The position numbers and the translations under genes were made by a program. The notes under the pieces were generated by a model. It made no database searches, was not told the DNA's origin, and worked only from the letters and a program-made list of their open reading frames with translations. A DNA stretch of 32,090 nucleotides from Bacteroidales bacterium (GTDB lineage Bacteria > Bacteroidota > Bacteroidia > Bacteroidales > UBA932), in assembly GCA_017471025.1 (NCBI GenBank), contig JAFUWX010000085.1, positions 1-32,090 on the forward strand, written 5' to 3'. This document shows, in pieces, positions 17,549 to 25,204 of the stretch (position 1 is its first letter; each line of letters starts with the position of its first letter).

Positions 17549-17595
17549 GATAATCGGTCCATTTCATATGGTGACGGATTCGCACAAAATGCGTG

Positions 17596-19275
17596 CTATT
17601 CCATTAATTTTTTGTACTTAAAGCGCTTGGGCTCCGCATTTCCCTGGCGCATTTTGCGATTTTCCTCGTATTCGGAGTAGTTTCCGTCGAAAAAGACGAC
17701 CTTGCCATCGCCCTCGAAGGCGAGGATATGCGTGGCGATCCGGTCCAGGAACCAGCGGTCGTGGCTGACGACCACCGCACAGCCCGCAAAATTGTCCAGA
17801 CCTTCCTCCAGGGCACGGATGGTGTTGACATCCACGTCGTTGGTCGGTTCGTCCAGCAGCAGGACATTGCCTTCATCCTTGAGGGTGAGGGCCAGGTGGA
17901 GGCGGTTCCGCTCGCCGCCGGACAGGACGCCGCAGAGCTTCTCCTGGTCCGCGCCGCTGAAATTGAAGCGGGACACCCAGGAACGGGCGTTGATGTCCCG
18001 GCCGCCCAAGCGCACCCATTCGGAATTGCCGGCGATGGTCTCGTAAACCGTCAGGTCGGGGTCGATGCTGCGGTGCTGCTGATCGACATAGGCGATTTTT
18101 ACGGTGTCGCCGATGTCGATGGAACCGCTGTCCGGCGTCTCCAGGCCCATGATGAGGCGGAAGAGCGTCGTCTTTCCGGCCCCGTTGGGACCGATCACGC
18201 CGACGATGCCGGCGGGCGGCAGGACGAAGTCCAGATGCTCGAAGAGCAGCTTGTCGCCGTAGGCCTTCGCCACATCGTGGAATTCGATGACCTTGTTGCC
18301 CAGATGCGGGCCGTTCGGGATATAGATTTCCAGGTTGGATTCCTTTTCCTTGGCATCCGCGGCCGCCAGCTTCTCATAGGCGCCCAGACGGGCCTTTTGC
18401 TTGGCCTGGCGGGCCTTCGGGGCCATCCGGACCCATTCCAACTCGCGCTGGAGGGTCTTGCGGCGCTTGCTCTCCTGCTTTTCTTCCATCGCCAGGCGGC
18501 GGGTCTTCTGGTCCAGCCAGGAGGAATAATTCCCCTTCCAGGGAATGCCTTCGCCCCGGTCCAGCTCCAGGATCCATCCCGCGACATTGTCCAGGAAGTA
18601 GCGGTCGTGGGTGACGGCGATGACCGTGCCCTTGTATTGCTGCAGATGGGCTTCCAGCCACTGGATGCTTTCGGCGTCGAGGTGGTTCGTAGGTTCGTCC
18701 AGCAGCAGGACGTCGGGCTGGCGCAGGAGCAGACGGCACAGCGCCACGCGGCGGCGTTCTCCGCCGGAAAGCGTGGCGATACGGGCCTCGGGTGGCGGGC
18801 ACTGGAGCGCATCCATCGCCCGTTCGAGCTTGGCGTCGATCTCCCATCCGCCCAGATGCTCGATTTTCTCCGTCAGCTCACCCTGCCGCTCCATCAGCTC
18901 GGTCATCTTGTCCGGATCCAGATCGGGGTCCATGAAGGCCTCGTTGATGCTGTTGTATTCCCCGAGCAGGTCCATGACCTCCTGGACACCCTCCTGGACG
19001 ACTTCCAGGACGGTTTTCTCCGGATCCATCTGCGGCTCCTGCTCCAGGTAGCCCACCGTGTAGCCCGGTGCCCAGACGACCTCGCCCTTGTAGCCTTTCT
19101 CTACGCCGGCGATGATTTTGAGCAGGGTGGATTTGCCGCTGCCGTTGAGGCCGATGATGCCGATCTTGGCCCCGTAGAAGAAGGACAGATAGATGTCCTT
19201 GAGTATCACTTTGTTGTTGTGCGGGAGGACTTTGCCGACCCCGTTCATCGAGAAAATAATCTTTTCGTCAGCCAT
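17596..19275 (-). CDS. ettA: Energy-dependent translational throttle protein EttA (ABC-F ATPase)
   Basis: A 559-aa soluble protein with two ABC ATPase domains and no membrane segments. In EttA these gate the ribosomal E-site region according to ATP/ADP ratio. Domain 1 has Walker A GLNGSGKST, signature LSGGERRR and Walker B LLLDEPTNHLD. The arm insertion (about residues 95-135) and the basic inter-domain linker (KQESKRRKTLQRELEW) follow. Domain 2 has GPNGAGKTT, LSGGERNR and LLLDEPTNDVD. Length and order match EttA rather than other ABC-F members. It is read divergently from the esterase at 19341. Confidence 0.94.
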   Translation of the reverse strand: MADEKIIFSMNGVGKVLPHNNKVILKDIYLSFFYGAKIGIIGLNGSGKSTLLKIIAGVEKGYKGEVVWAPGYTVGYLEQEPQMDPEKTVLEVVQEGVQEVMDLLGEYNSINEAFMDPDLDPDKMTELMERQGELTEKIEHLGGWEIDAKLERAMDALQCPPPEARIATLSGGERRRVALCRLLLRQPDVLLLDEPTNHLDAESIQWLEAHLQQYKGTVIAVTHDRYFLDNVAGWILELDRGEGIPWKGNYSSWLDQKTRRLAMEEKQESKRRKTLQRELEWVRMAPKARQAKQKARLGAYEKLAAADAKEKESNLEIYIPNGPHLGNKVIEFHDVAKAYGDKLLFEHLDFVLPPAGIVGVIGPNGAGKTTLFRLIMGLETPDSGSIDIGDTVKIAYVDQQHRSIDPDLTVYETIAGNSEWVRLGGRDINARSWVSRFNFSGADQEKLCGVLSGGERNRLHLALTLKDEGNVLLLDEPTNDVDVNTIRALEEGLDNFAGCAVVVSHDRWFLDRIATHILAFEGDGKVVFFDGNYSEYEENRKMRQGNAEPKRFKYKKLME

Positions 19276-19293
19276 CTGGATGTGGTTTTGAGT

Positions 19294-19324
19294 TTTGCAA
19301 TATACGCATTTTTTGTTAATTTTG
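19294..19324 (+). promoter_or_regulatory. Promoter for the CE2-like esterase
   Basis: TTTG at 19294-19297 and TAATTTTG at 19317-19324 with a 19-nt spacer. It lies only 16 nt before the ATG, so the leader would be very short. On the opposite strand a weak TATATTGC (19297-19304) could serve ettA, but it does not match the consensus fully. Confidence 0.7.
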
Positions 19325-19340
19325 GAAAAATATTCGTCCG

Positions 19341-20447
19341 ATGAAAATATTCCTGTTGATTCCGGCCCTGATCCTGAGCCTCTGTTCGGCCGCAGCGCCC
19401 AAAGAAACCGTCACCCCCGCAAGCGATGCCCGCATCACCTATGTGGGCCGTACCTGCGTGCAGGGCGGCGATGTTTCCTTCGACTGGACCGGCGTCTATC
19501 TGCGCCTGGCCTTCGAAGGCCGCTACCTGGCTGTCCGCGTGTCCGATACCCATAAGAATTACTACAACGTCTGGCTGGACCGCGACATGGCCGGCGAGCC
19601 GGACAAGGTCGTCTCCACCTTCGGGCGGGACAGCCTCATCGTCCTGTTTGACGAAAAGGACATCCCTTCGCGCGGAAGCCACCGGGTCATCCTGCAGAAA
19701 CGGACGGAAGCGGAGCAGGGGAGGACCACCCTGCACAGTTTCACCACCCGGGGCGATCTGCTCCAGGCCGAGGGCCTGAGGCCGCGCCTGCTGGAATTCG
19801 TCGGCGACTCCTATACCTGCGGCTACGGGGCGGAGAATTCCGTCCGGACGGACCCCTTCAAGCCCGAGACGGAGAACCAGAACAAGACCTATGCGGCCAT
19901 CCTGAGCCGCTATTTCGGTGCGGACCGGCTCGTCATCGCCCACTCGGGGCAGGGCATCGCCCGCAATTACGGGGACGGCGGCCGCGGACTGCACATGCCG
20001 GACCGCTATGGCTATGTCTTCGACTGCGACCCTTCGGCGGGCACCTGGGACGCCGCCTCGCATCCCTATCGGCCCGATATGACGATTATCTATTTGTGTA
20101 CCAATGATTTCTCTACGGGCCGCCAGCCTACGGCCGGGGAGTTTACGGCGCATTACCGCCGCCTGCTAGAGGCGGTCAAGGCCAATTACGGCCCCGCGCA
20201 CAAGATTCTCTGCGTGGCTGGTCCCGGAGACCCGTTGATGCCGCAATATGTCCAGGCGGCCGTGGCCGCTTCCGGGATGGAGCAGGTCTGGGCCGTCAAC
20301 CTGTGCCCGATGGGCCTGGATTCCGACGGCGACCTGGGCGCGAGCTGGCATCCCAGTTATGCCGGCCACCGCAAATGGGCCCATGCCCTGCTGCCCTATG
20401 TGGCCACCATCACCGGCTGGCCCCTGGAAGATAAAGTTCTGAAATAA
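19341..20447 (+). CDS. Secreted SGNH/GDSL esterase, carbohydrate esterase family 2-like
   Basis: A 368-aa exported hydrolase with a signal peptide (MKIFLLIPALILSLCSAAAP). The N-terminal ~130 residues form a beta-sandwich typical of CE2 acetyl-xylan esterases (FDWTGVYLRLAFEG, YYNVWLDRD). The SGNH domain follows with the nucleophile Ser157 in FVGDSYTCGYG, the block III-like CTNDFS and the catalytic His337 in SWHPSYAGHRKWA. CE2 enzymes deacetylate plant-type polysaccharides; that substrate is inferred from family. No glycan-utilisation genes (SusC/D pairs) are next to it, so its pathway cannot be read from context. Confidence 0.88.
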   Translation: MKIFLLIPALILSLCSAAAPKETVTPASDARITYVGRTCVQGGDVSFDWTGVYLRLAFEGRYLAVRVSDTHKNYYNVWLDRDMAGEPDKVVSTFGRDSLIVLFDEKDIPSRGSHRVILQKRTEAEQGRTTLHSFTTRGDLLQAEGLRPRLLEFVGDSYTCGYGAENSVRTDPFKPETENQNKTYAAILSRYFGADRLVIAHSGQGIARNYGDGGRGLHMPDRYGYVFDCDPSAGTWDAASHPYRPDMTIIYLCTNDFSTGRQPTAGEFTAHYRRLLEAVKANYGPAHKILCVAGPGDPLMPQYVQAAVAASGMEQVWAVNLCPMGLDSDGDLGASWHPSYAGHRKWAHALLPYVATITGWPLEDKVLK

Positions 20448-20449
20448 TC

Positions 20450-20479
20450 TTGTTATTTCGGGAAAATGTCGTACCTTTG
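20450..20479 (+). promoter_or_regulatory. Promoter for the SRP RNA gene
   Basis: TTG at 20450-20452 and TACCTTTG at 20472-20479, spacer 19 nt. The predicted start falls a few bases downstream, matching the 5' end of the folded SRP RNA at about 20483. Confidence 0.8.
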
Positions 20480-20482
20480 CGT

Positions 20483-20587
20483 CGGGAAAGTCGTACACGA
20501 CCAGCTCCCTCTGAACTCCCCCAGGGCCGGAAGGCAGCAAGGGTAGGAGGTCGTAGCGGTGCGATGTGCTAAGCTTTCCCTTTTTTT
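20483..20587 (+). ncRNA. ffs: Small bacterial signal recognition particle RNA (4.5S-type)
   Basis: The diagnostic domain IV motif is visible at about 20524-20545: GGGCCGGAAGGCAGCAAGGG, with the GGAA tetraloop and asymmetric internal loop that bind Ffh. The two ends pair (GGGAAAG at 20484-20490 with CTTTCCC at 20574-20580), defining a hairpin of roughly 100 nt, followed by a seven-T run that acts as the terminator. It is an essential component of co-translational membrane targeting. End positions are accurate to a few bases. Confidence 0.93.
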
Positions 20588-20629
20588 GTTTGTCCCTGGC
20601 GGACAGGCTGTATCCTTATTCTCAGGCAG

Positions 20630-22006
20630 ATGAAAGTTTGTGTCGGACTCTCCGGAGGCGTTGACTCCAGCGTGGCGGCCCTGTTGCTCAAGCAGCAGGG
20701 ATACGATGTGTTTGCGATGTTCATGCAGAATTGGCATGACGCCGACGCGACCCTCCACGGTGACTGCGAATGGGAGGAAGACCGTTTCGTCGCGGAAATG
20801 GTCGCCCGCAAGATCGGCATTCCCTTTTATTTCATCGACCTGTCTCAGGAGTACCGTCAGCGCGTCGTCGATTATATGTTCGACACCTATGCCCATGGAC
20901 GGACGCCCAATCCCGACGTGCTCTGCAACCGGGAGATCAAGTTCGACGCCTTCTGGCAGGCGGCGCGCAGGCTGGGTGCCGACTGTGTCGCGACCGGGCA
21001 TTATTGCCGTAAGGAAGTGACCCAAGGTCCTGACGGTCAGCCGGTTTATCATCTCTTGGCCGGGACGGACCCCGGCAAGGACCAGAGTTATTTCCTCTGC
21101 CAGCTGACCCAGGAACAGCTCGCCTCGGCGATGTTCCCGATCGGCCATTTGCTGAAGTCCGAGGTGCGCCGGATCGCCCGGGAAGCGGACCTTCCCTCGG
21201 CCGAAAAGAAGGATTCCCAGGGCATCTGCTTTGTCGGAAAGGTGGACCTCCCGACCTTCCTGCAGCAGAAGCTGACCCCGGTGGAAGGGGATATCGTGGA
21301 AGTCTATGACGCTTATTATCAGCAGTGTCCCGCATATCTTTTCCAGCAGGAGACGCTGTCTTCCCTGACGCCCGAGGGCCATGCGAACCTGATCACGGGC
21401 TATGTCAGCGAGGACAAGCAGACCCTGCCCGGCCGGGCGAACGTCTATCTGCCCGAGCGGATCGCCGCCCTGTCCGATGAGACCCTGCTGCGCCTTTCGC
21501 GCCCGCTCACCTATGACCTCCGGTTCGAGACGGAGACTTACCGCAGCGGCAAGCACCATACGCGCAAGGTCCGCTACAAGGCCCATCCCTACGGTGCCAT
21601 CCTGGGCCACCACGAGGGGGCGCAGTTCTACACGATAGGCCAGCGGAAGGGCCTCAATATCGGCGGGCACAAGGAGCCGCTTTTCGTGATTGCCACGGAT
21701 ATGGAGAGCAACCGGGTCTATATGGGCGAAGGGCATCATCATAAGGGCTTGTCACGCAGCTGTTTGCGGATTGCCCCCGAAGATATCCACGAGATCGTGC
21801 CGGCCTCTACGCCGGCGCTGGGGGAGATGCGCCGCTGCCGGGTGCGCATCCGGTATCGCCAGCCCTTGCAGGAGGCGACGCTCATCCGCCGCGAAAACGG
21901 GCTGTATATCCTCTTCGATGCCCCGCAGCGCGGCATCACCCCGGGACAGTTCGCCGCCTGGTATGACGGGGACGACCTGCTGGGCAGCGGAATCATCGAG
22001 TCCTGA
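20630..22006 (+). CDS. mnmA: tRNA-specific 2-thiouridylase MnmA with enlarged central region
   Basis: A 458-aa cytosolic enzyme that thiolates U34 of tRNA-Lys, -Glu and -Gln, using ATP and a sulfur relay. The PP-loop is GLSGGVDSS (residues 7-15). The two catalytic cysteines are Cys99 (DVLCNREIK) and Cys200 (SQGICFVG). The tRNA-binding and C-terminal barrel regions are recognised by FYTIGQRKGLNIGG and KEPLFVIATD. It is about 90 residues longer than the E. coli type. The extra material lies at about residues 228-320, between the second cysteine and the IGQRKG motif; part of this expansion is known in Bacteroidota. It lies between the SRP RNA and the tRNA gene, whose product is not an MnmA substrate. 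Confidence 0.93.
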   Translation: MKVCVGLSGGVDSSVAALLLKQQGYDVFAMFMQNWHDADATLHGDCEWEEDRFVAEMVARKIGIPFYFIDLSQEYRQRVVDYMFDTYAHGRTPNPDVLCNREIKFDAFWQAARRLGADCVATGHYCRKEVTQGPDGQPVYHLLAGTDPGKDQSYFLCQLTQEQLASAMFPIGHLLKSEVRRIAREADLPSAEKKDSQGICFVGKVDLPTFLQQKLTPVEGDIVEVYDAYYQQCPAYLFQQETLSSLTPEGHANLITGYVSEDKQTLPGRANVYLPERIAALSDETLLRLSRPLTYDLRFETETYRSGKHHTRKVRYKAHPYGAILGHHEGAQFYTIGQRKGLNIGGHKEPLFVIATDMESNRVYMGEGHHHKGLSRSCLRIAPEDIHEIVPASTPALGEMRRCRVRIRYRQPLQEATLIRRENGLYILFDAPQRGITPGQFAAWYDGDDLLGSGIIES

Positions 22007-22034
22007 GGCCGAAATGAAAAAATTTCGGCAAAAT

Positions 22035-22066
22035 TTTGTGATTGACACGAAAAAGGCGTATATTTG
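22035..22066 (+). promoter_or_regulatory. Promoter for tRNA-Thr
   Basis: TTTG at 22035-22038 and TATATTTG at 22059-22066 with a 20-nt spacer, placed 16 nt before the mature tRNA 5' end. Confidence 0.8.
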
Positions 22067-22081
22067 CAATCCAAACCAATC

Positions 22082-22154
22082 GCCGCTTTAGCTCAGTTGG
22101 TAGAGCAGCGCATTCGTAATGCGCAGGTCGCGGGTTCGAGTCCCGTTCGCGGCT
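22082..22154 (+). tRNA. tRNA-Thr, anticodon CGU
   Basis: A 73-nt cloverleaf with D-arm GCTC...GAGC, anticodon stem GCGCA/TGCGC around TTCGTAA (anticodon CGT, reads ACG) and T-arm GCGGG-TTCGAGT-CCCGT. The outer five acceptor pairs (GCCGC/GCGGC) are perfect. The two inner positions are T6 opposite C67 and T7 opposite T66, which do not pair, and the bottom T-stem pair is G-T. The discriminator is T, followed by CC rather than an encoded CCA. Identity is firm; the weak inner acceptor stem is odd. Confidence 0.9.
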
Positions 22155-22157
22155 CCT

Positions 22158-22190
22158 GAGAGAGTGATGAAAGTCGCTCTCTCTTTTTTT
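22158..22190 (+). terminator. Rho-independent terminator after tRNA-Thr
   Basis: An 11-bp stem (22158-22168 with 22173-22183, including G-U pairs), GAAA tetraloop, then seven T residues. Confidence 0.92.
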
Positions 22191-22209
22191 ATTATCGGGA
22201 TATATTTAT

Positions 22210-22217
22210 TAATTTTG
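22210..22217 (+). promoter_or_regulatory. Probable -7 element for the 22261-25111 gene group
   Basis: TAATTTTG matches TAnnTTTG. The -33 position falls within the T-run of the preceding terminator (about 22186-22190) and is not a clear TTTG, so the assignment is moderate. Confidence 0.55.
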
Positions 22218-22260
22218 CGGAGGAAGTCATAAGCAGCCTCGGTTTACGGCCCGTGGCCGC

Positions 22261-22608
22261 ATGAACGGGATTTCAAGGATGAAAGGAATAGACAAGAAAA
22301 TCTTTCTGATGGATGGGGGAAGCATCCCCTGGAAGGGCCCCGAAGGATTCGGTACCGCCCTGGGGCAGTTGCAGGCCGAACTGCGCGAATGCGGGACGGT
22401 CGTGCAGGCCCGGGACCTGGCTCCGGACGACCTTCCGGACAGCGCCACCCCCTGCGACTTCGTCGTCCTGCGCCATGGCCTGTGGCGCTGGGGCTATGTG
22501 ACGGTGCGCCTGGAAGAATCCTGCGGGCATTACCTGGTCAGTTTCCAGGCCTCCGTGCGGAATGTCTCCACCCGTCTGCTGCAAGACATCCGTTCCCGAC
22601 TACGCTGA
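22261..22608 (+). CDS. Hypothetical protein, 115 aa
   Basis: Not recognised. It is an alpha/beta-looking soluble protein with no signal peptide or membrane segment. Conserved-looking features are FLMDGGSIPWKGPEGF near the start, a PCDFVVLRHGLWRWGYVTVRLE stretch (split here by FVV and the Trp pair) in the middle, and HYLVSFQASVRN near the end. ATG codons at 22261 and 22279 (MKGIDKK) are both possible starts; no ribosome site decides. It is followed after 13 nt by the flavoprotein gene and probably shares its transcript. Codon use resembles neighbouring genes, supporting a real gene. Confidence 0.7.
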   Translation: MNGISRMKGIDKKIFLMDGGSIPWKGPEGFGTALGQLQAELRECGTVVQARDLAPDDLPDSATPCDFVVLRHGLWRWGYVTVRLEESCGHYLVSFQASVRNVSTRLLQDIRSRLR

Positions 22609-22621
22609 CTCCCTTTACGCC

Positions 22622-24076
22622 ATGTTGACCATTGCTGCGGATATTCTGATTTTGGGCGGAGGCGCTTCCGGCCTGCTGGCAGCGTATGCCGCGGCGCGCG
22701 AAGGCGCCAGTGTCATCGTCCTGGAAAAAATGCCCCGGCCCGGCCGGAAGATCATGATTACCGGGAAGGGGCGATGCAATTTTACGAATGTAAAGCCGTG
22801 GGACGCCTTCTCCCGGCATATCCGGACCAAGGCGAATTTCCTGCGTCCGGCCTTCTACAACCTGCCGCCTGAGGTGATGCTGGACTTCCTGGAAGCCCAG
22901 CGGCTGCCCGTCGTCGTCGAGCATGGCGACCGCGCCTTCCCTTCGTCCTACAAGGCGAGCGACGTCGTGGATGCCCTGGTGGGTGCCGCCCGACGCGCCG
23001 GCGCCCAGATCCAGACCGAAGCCGAGGTGACGGATGTGCTGCGCGACCCGGCCGACGGCAGTTTTGTCGTCTCCTGCCGTGACGGGCGGACTTTCAGCGG
23101 GCTGCGCCTCGTGGTCGCCACGGGCGGCCTGTCCTATCCCCGGACCGGAAGTACCGGCGACGGATACCGTTGGGCCCGTCAGAGCGGGCATCGCCTGGTC
23201 GAATGCTTCCCGTCCCTGACCGCCCTGGTTCCGAAAGGCTATAAACTGACGGAAGTCGCCCCGACCGTGGGGCAGGTGGCGGCCAAGGTGCTTTCCGGCT
23301 ATGACCCCGGACAGGCTCGCAAGGCGACGCCCTGGCAGGAGGAGGCTCCTGTCCTTCCGCCGGGCTATCCGCAGCCCGCAGGCCACCTGGACCGCGCGCT
23401 GCCCCTGTCTGAATTCGGCCGCTCCCTGTGCGGCATCCACCTGCGCAATGTCGCCCTGACCCTTGTGGTCAACGGCAACGAGGTCCGCTCGGAGACCGGC
23501 GAACTCGATTTTACCGACGGCGGCATCGAAGGTCCTGTCGGCTTCGCCCTCAGCCGGGATGCCGTCAAGGCCATCGTGAACGGCGGCAAGGTCCGGCTGT
23601 TGCTGGATCTGAAGCCCGGCGTCCCGCCGGAAGAGCTCCAGGCCCGTTTGAAATCCCTCTGGGCGGAGATCCAGAAGGACCCGCGCAGCCGCAGCGGCAC
23701 CATCCGCAGCCTGCTCAAGGTCCTGCTCGGAAAGCTCATGCCCTGGGAACTGGTCGCCCCCTTCCTGCAAAGCGCTCCCGCCATCCTGTCCGGACGCAAA
23801 GACAATGTGCGCATCGATTTCTCCGCGCTCGCCCAGGCGCTGACGGCCTGGCCCTTCGACGTGGCCGGCTTCGTGGGGTATGAACGCTGCGTGGTGACCG
23901 CGGGCGGCGTCTCGACGGATGATGTGCTGCCCAAGACCCTGGAATCCCGGCTCGTCAAAGGCATGTATTTCTGCGGTGAGGTGCTGGATATCGACGCCGA
24001 TACGGGCGGATACAACCTCCAGTGCGCCTTCAGTACCGGATATCTGGCCGGCCTGTCCGCCGCCAAAAGCCTCTGA
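22622..24076 (+). CDS. NAD(P)/FAD-dependent oxidoreductase, BaiN/HI0933 (YhiN) family
   Basis: A 484-aa flavoprotein. The start at MLTIAADILILGGGASG puts the dinucleotide-binding fold at the N-terminus; an open extension upstream to 22562 would overlap the preceding gene and adds unrelated residues. Family signatures are GGGASGLLAA, the highly diagnostic GKGRCNFTN, ATGGLSYPRTGSTGDG, and the C-terminal GGVSTDDV ... FCGEVLDIDADTGGYNLQ FAD-binding region. The HI0933/BaiN family is widespread, and most members have no proven substrate; the bile-acid role of BaiN should not be transferred. Next gene starts 3 nt downstream. Confidence 0.9.
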   Translation: MLTIAADILILGGGASGLLAAYAAAREGASVIVLEKMPRPGRKIMITGKGRCNFTNVKPWDAFSRHIRTKANFLRPAFYNLPPEVMLDFLEAQRLPVVVEHGDRAFPSSYKASDVVDALVGAARRAGAQIQTEAEVTDVLRDPADGSFVVSCRDGRTFSGLRLVVATGGLSYPRTGSTGDGYRWARQSGHRLVECFPSLTALVPKGYKLTEVAPTVGQVAAKVLSGYDPGQARKATPWQEEAPVLPPGYPQPAGHLDRALPLSEFGRSLCGIHLRNVALTLVVNGNEVRSETGELDFTDGGIEGPVGFALSRDAVKAIVNGGKVRLLLDLKPGVPPEELQARLKSLWAEIQKDPRSRSGTIRSLLKVLLGKLMPWELVAPFLQSAPAILSGRKDNVRIDFSALAQALTAWPFDVAGFVGYERCVVTAGGVSTDDVLPKTLESRLVKGMYFCGEVLDIDADTGGYNLQCAFSTGYLAGLSAAKSL

Positions 24077-24079
24077 CCT

Positions 24080-25111
24080 ATGCGACGGCTCCTCTGCCTG
24101 GCCTGTGCCTTGACCGCCTTGCTGGTCCTGTCCTGCCGCCAGCCCGCCGGGACGCTCCATCCCCGGGAACGCTATGCCGTCTGGTTTGAGCTCGGGGAGG
24201 ATGCCCTGGTCTCGTTCAGCCCCTATGACGGGCATGCCGATACCCTCAGGCTGGACGCTCCGCTGCGGCGGTTGGTCTGTATGTCCAGCTCGTATGTGGG
24301 CTTTTTGGATGCCCTCGGCTGCGATTCCCTGGTGGTCGGCGTGTCCGGCATCGGTTATCTGAGCAGTCCGCAGATCCAGAAACGGTATGCCGCCGGCGAG
24401 GTGTTCGATGTGGGGTATGATGCGGCGCCGGACTATGAGCGTATCCTGGCCTTGCATCCCGACCTGGTCGTTGCCTACAGCGTTTCCGCGGCCCCGTCGC
24501 CTTTTCTGACCCGTCTGCAGGAGCTGGGCATCCCGGTGCTGCAGGTCTATGAACACCTGGAAAACCATCCCTTGGCCCGGGCGGAATACCTGCGTCTTTT
24601 CGGCGCGCTGGCCGGTTGCCGCGACCGTGCGGATTCGCTCTTCGATGTGATATGCGCCGCCTACGACAGCCTGTGCGTGGCCCCGCAGGAAAAGCCTGTC
24701 CGTGTCCTGCTGAATGTGCCCTATGCCGACCAATGGTTCATCCCGGGCGGAGAAAACTATATGGCCCGCCTTATCCGCGATGCCGGCGGGCAGGTGCTGG
24801 GTGCGCAGCCGGGTGCCGTGAGTTCCCGGGTCATTTCGCTGGAAGAGGCCTGGCGACTGGCCGGGCATGCCGACCTGTGGCTCAATCCCGGCGGATTCTC
24901 CTCACGCGGGCAACTGTATTCCGCCCTGCCCGCCTTCGCGCCGCTGGATATCCCGACCATATATAACAATACCCGGCGGATGACTTCCGCCGGGGGCAAT
25001 GATTTCTGGGAATCCGGTCCGGTCCGTCCCGACCTGGTCCTCAAGGATTTGCGCCAGATCCTGGCTTCGGATATCCGGGATTCCCTCTATTATTATCTGC
25101 CGGTTCGCTAA
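24080..25111 (+). CDS. Periplasmic binding lipoprotein (BtuF/FecB-type, metal-chelate or cobalamin)
   Basis: A 343-aa lipoprotein with lipobox VLSC (Cys19). It has the class III periplasmic-binding fold of ABC uptake systems for iron-siderophore, heme or cobalamin: an early RLVCMSSSYVGFLDALG block, GYDAAPDYERILALHPDLVVAY, the long linker helix around HLENHPLARAEYLRLFGALAG, and a C-lobe with LLNVPYADQWFIPGGENYMARLI. The ligand cannot be told from sequence. No permease or ATPase gene accompanies it here, so it is an orphan binding protein or its partners lie elsewhere. It starts 3 nt after the flavoprotein gene. The stop lies in the first unit of a 38-bp repeat. Confidence 0.85.
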   Translation: MRRLLCLACALTALLVLSCRQPAGTLHPRERYAVWFELGEDALVSFSPYDGHADTLRLDAPLRRLVCMSSSYVGFLDALGCDSLVVGVSGIGYLSSPQIQKRYAAGEVFDVGYDAAPDYERILALHPDLVVAYSVSAAPSPFLTRLQELGIPVLQVYEHLENHPLARAEYLRLFGALAGCRDRADSLFDVICAAYDSLCVAPQEKPVRVLLNVPYADQWFIPGGENYMARLIRDAGGQVLGAQPGAVSSRVISLEEAWRLAGHADLWLNPGGFSSRGQLYSALPAFAPLDIPTIYNNTRRMTSAGGNDFWESGPVRPDLVLKDLRQILASDIRDSLYYYLPVR

Positions 25112-25180
25112 GCGCCTTCCTCTGTCGGCCGAGCTTGTCGCTTTGCTAAGCGCCGGCCGCTGCCGGTCAGGCTTGTCGCT
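25107..25180. repeat. Imperfect 38-bp tandem repeat (two units)
   Basis: Units start at 25107 and 25145. Each begins GCTAAGCGCC and ends GCTTGTCGCT, with a more variable, C/G-rich middle. A fragment (TCGCTGCTC) follows the second unit. It fills the gap between converging genes and overlaps the stop of the binding protein. No standard U-tract terminator is seen in this gap. Confidence 0.85.
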
Positions 25181-25204
25181 TCGCTGCTCTGCAGACCCAG
25201 GTCC

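Noticed and set aside
17728..19344. 538-codon plus-strand open frame opposite ettA
   Set aside because: ettA is unambiguous on the minus strand with two complete ABC domains; the opposite frame is a codon shadow.
19341..20447. Part of a polysaccharide utilisation locus because of the CE2-like esterase
   Set aside because: No SusC/SusD pair, glycoside hydrolase or sensor gene is adjacent; neighbours are housekeeping genes.
22562..22621. Upstream in-frame start for the flavoprotein
   Set aside because: It overlaps the preceding gene and adds residues ahead of the N-terminal dinucleotide-binding strand; the ATG at 22622 fits the family.
22538..24868. 776-codon minus-strand open frame crossing the flavoprotein and binding protein genes
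   Set aside because: It spans two well-identified plus-strand genes and their junction; its residues are low-information (His/Gln/Gly/Arg-rich) and match nothing.
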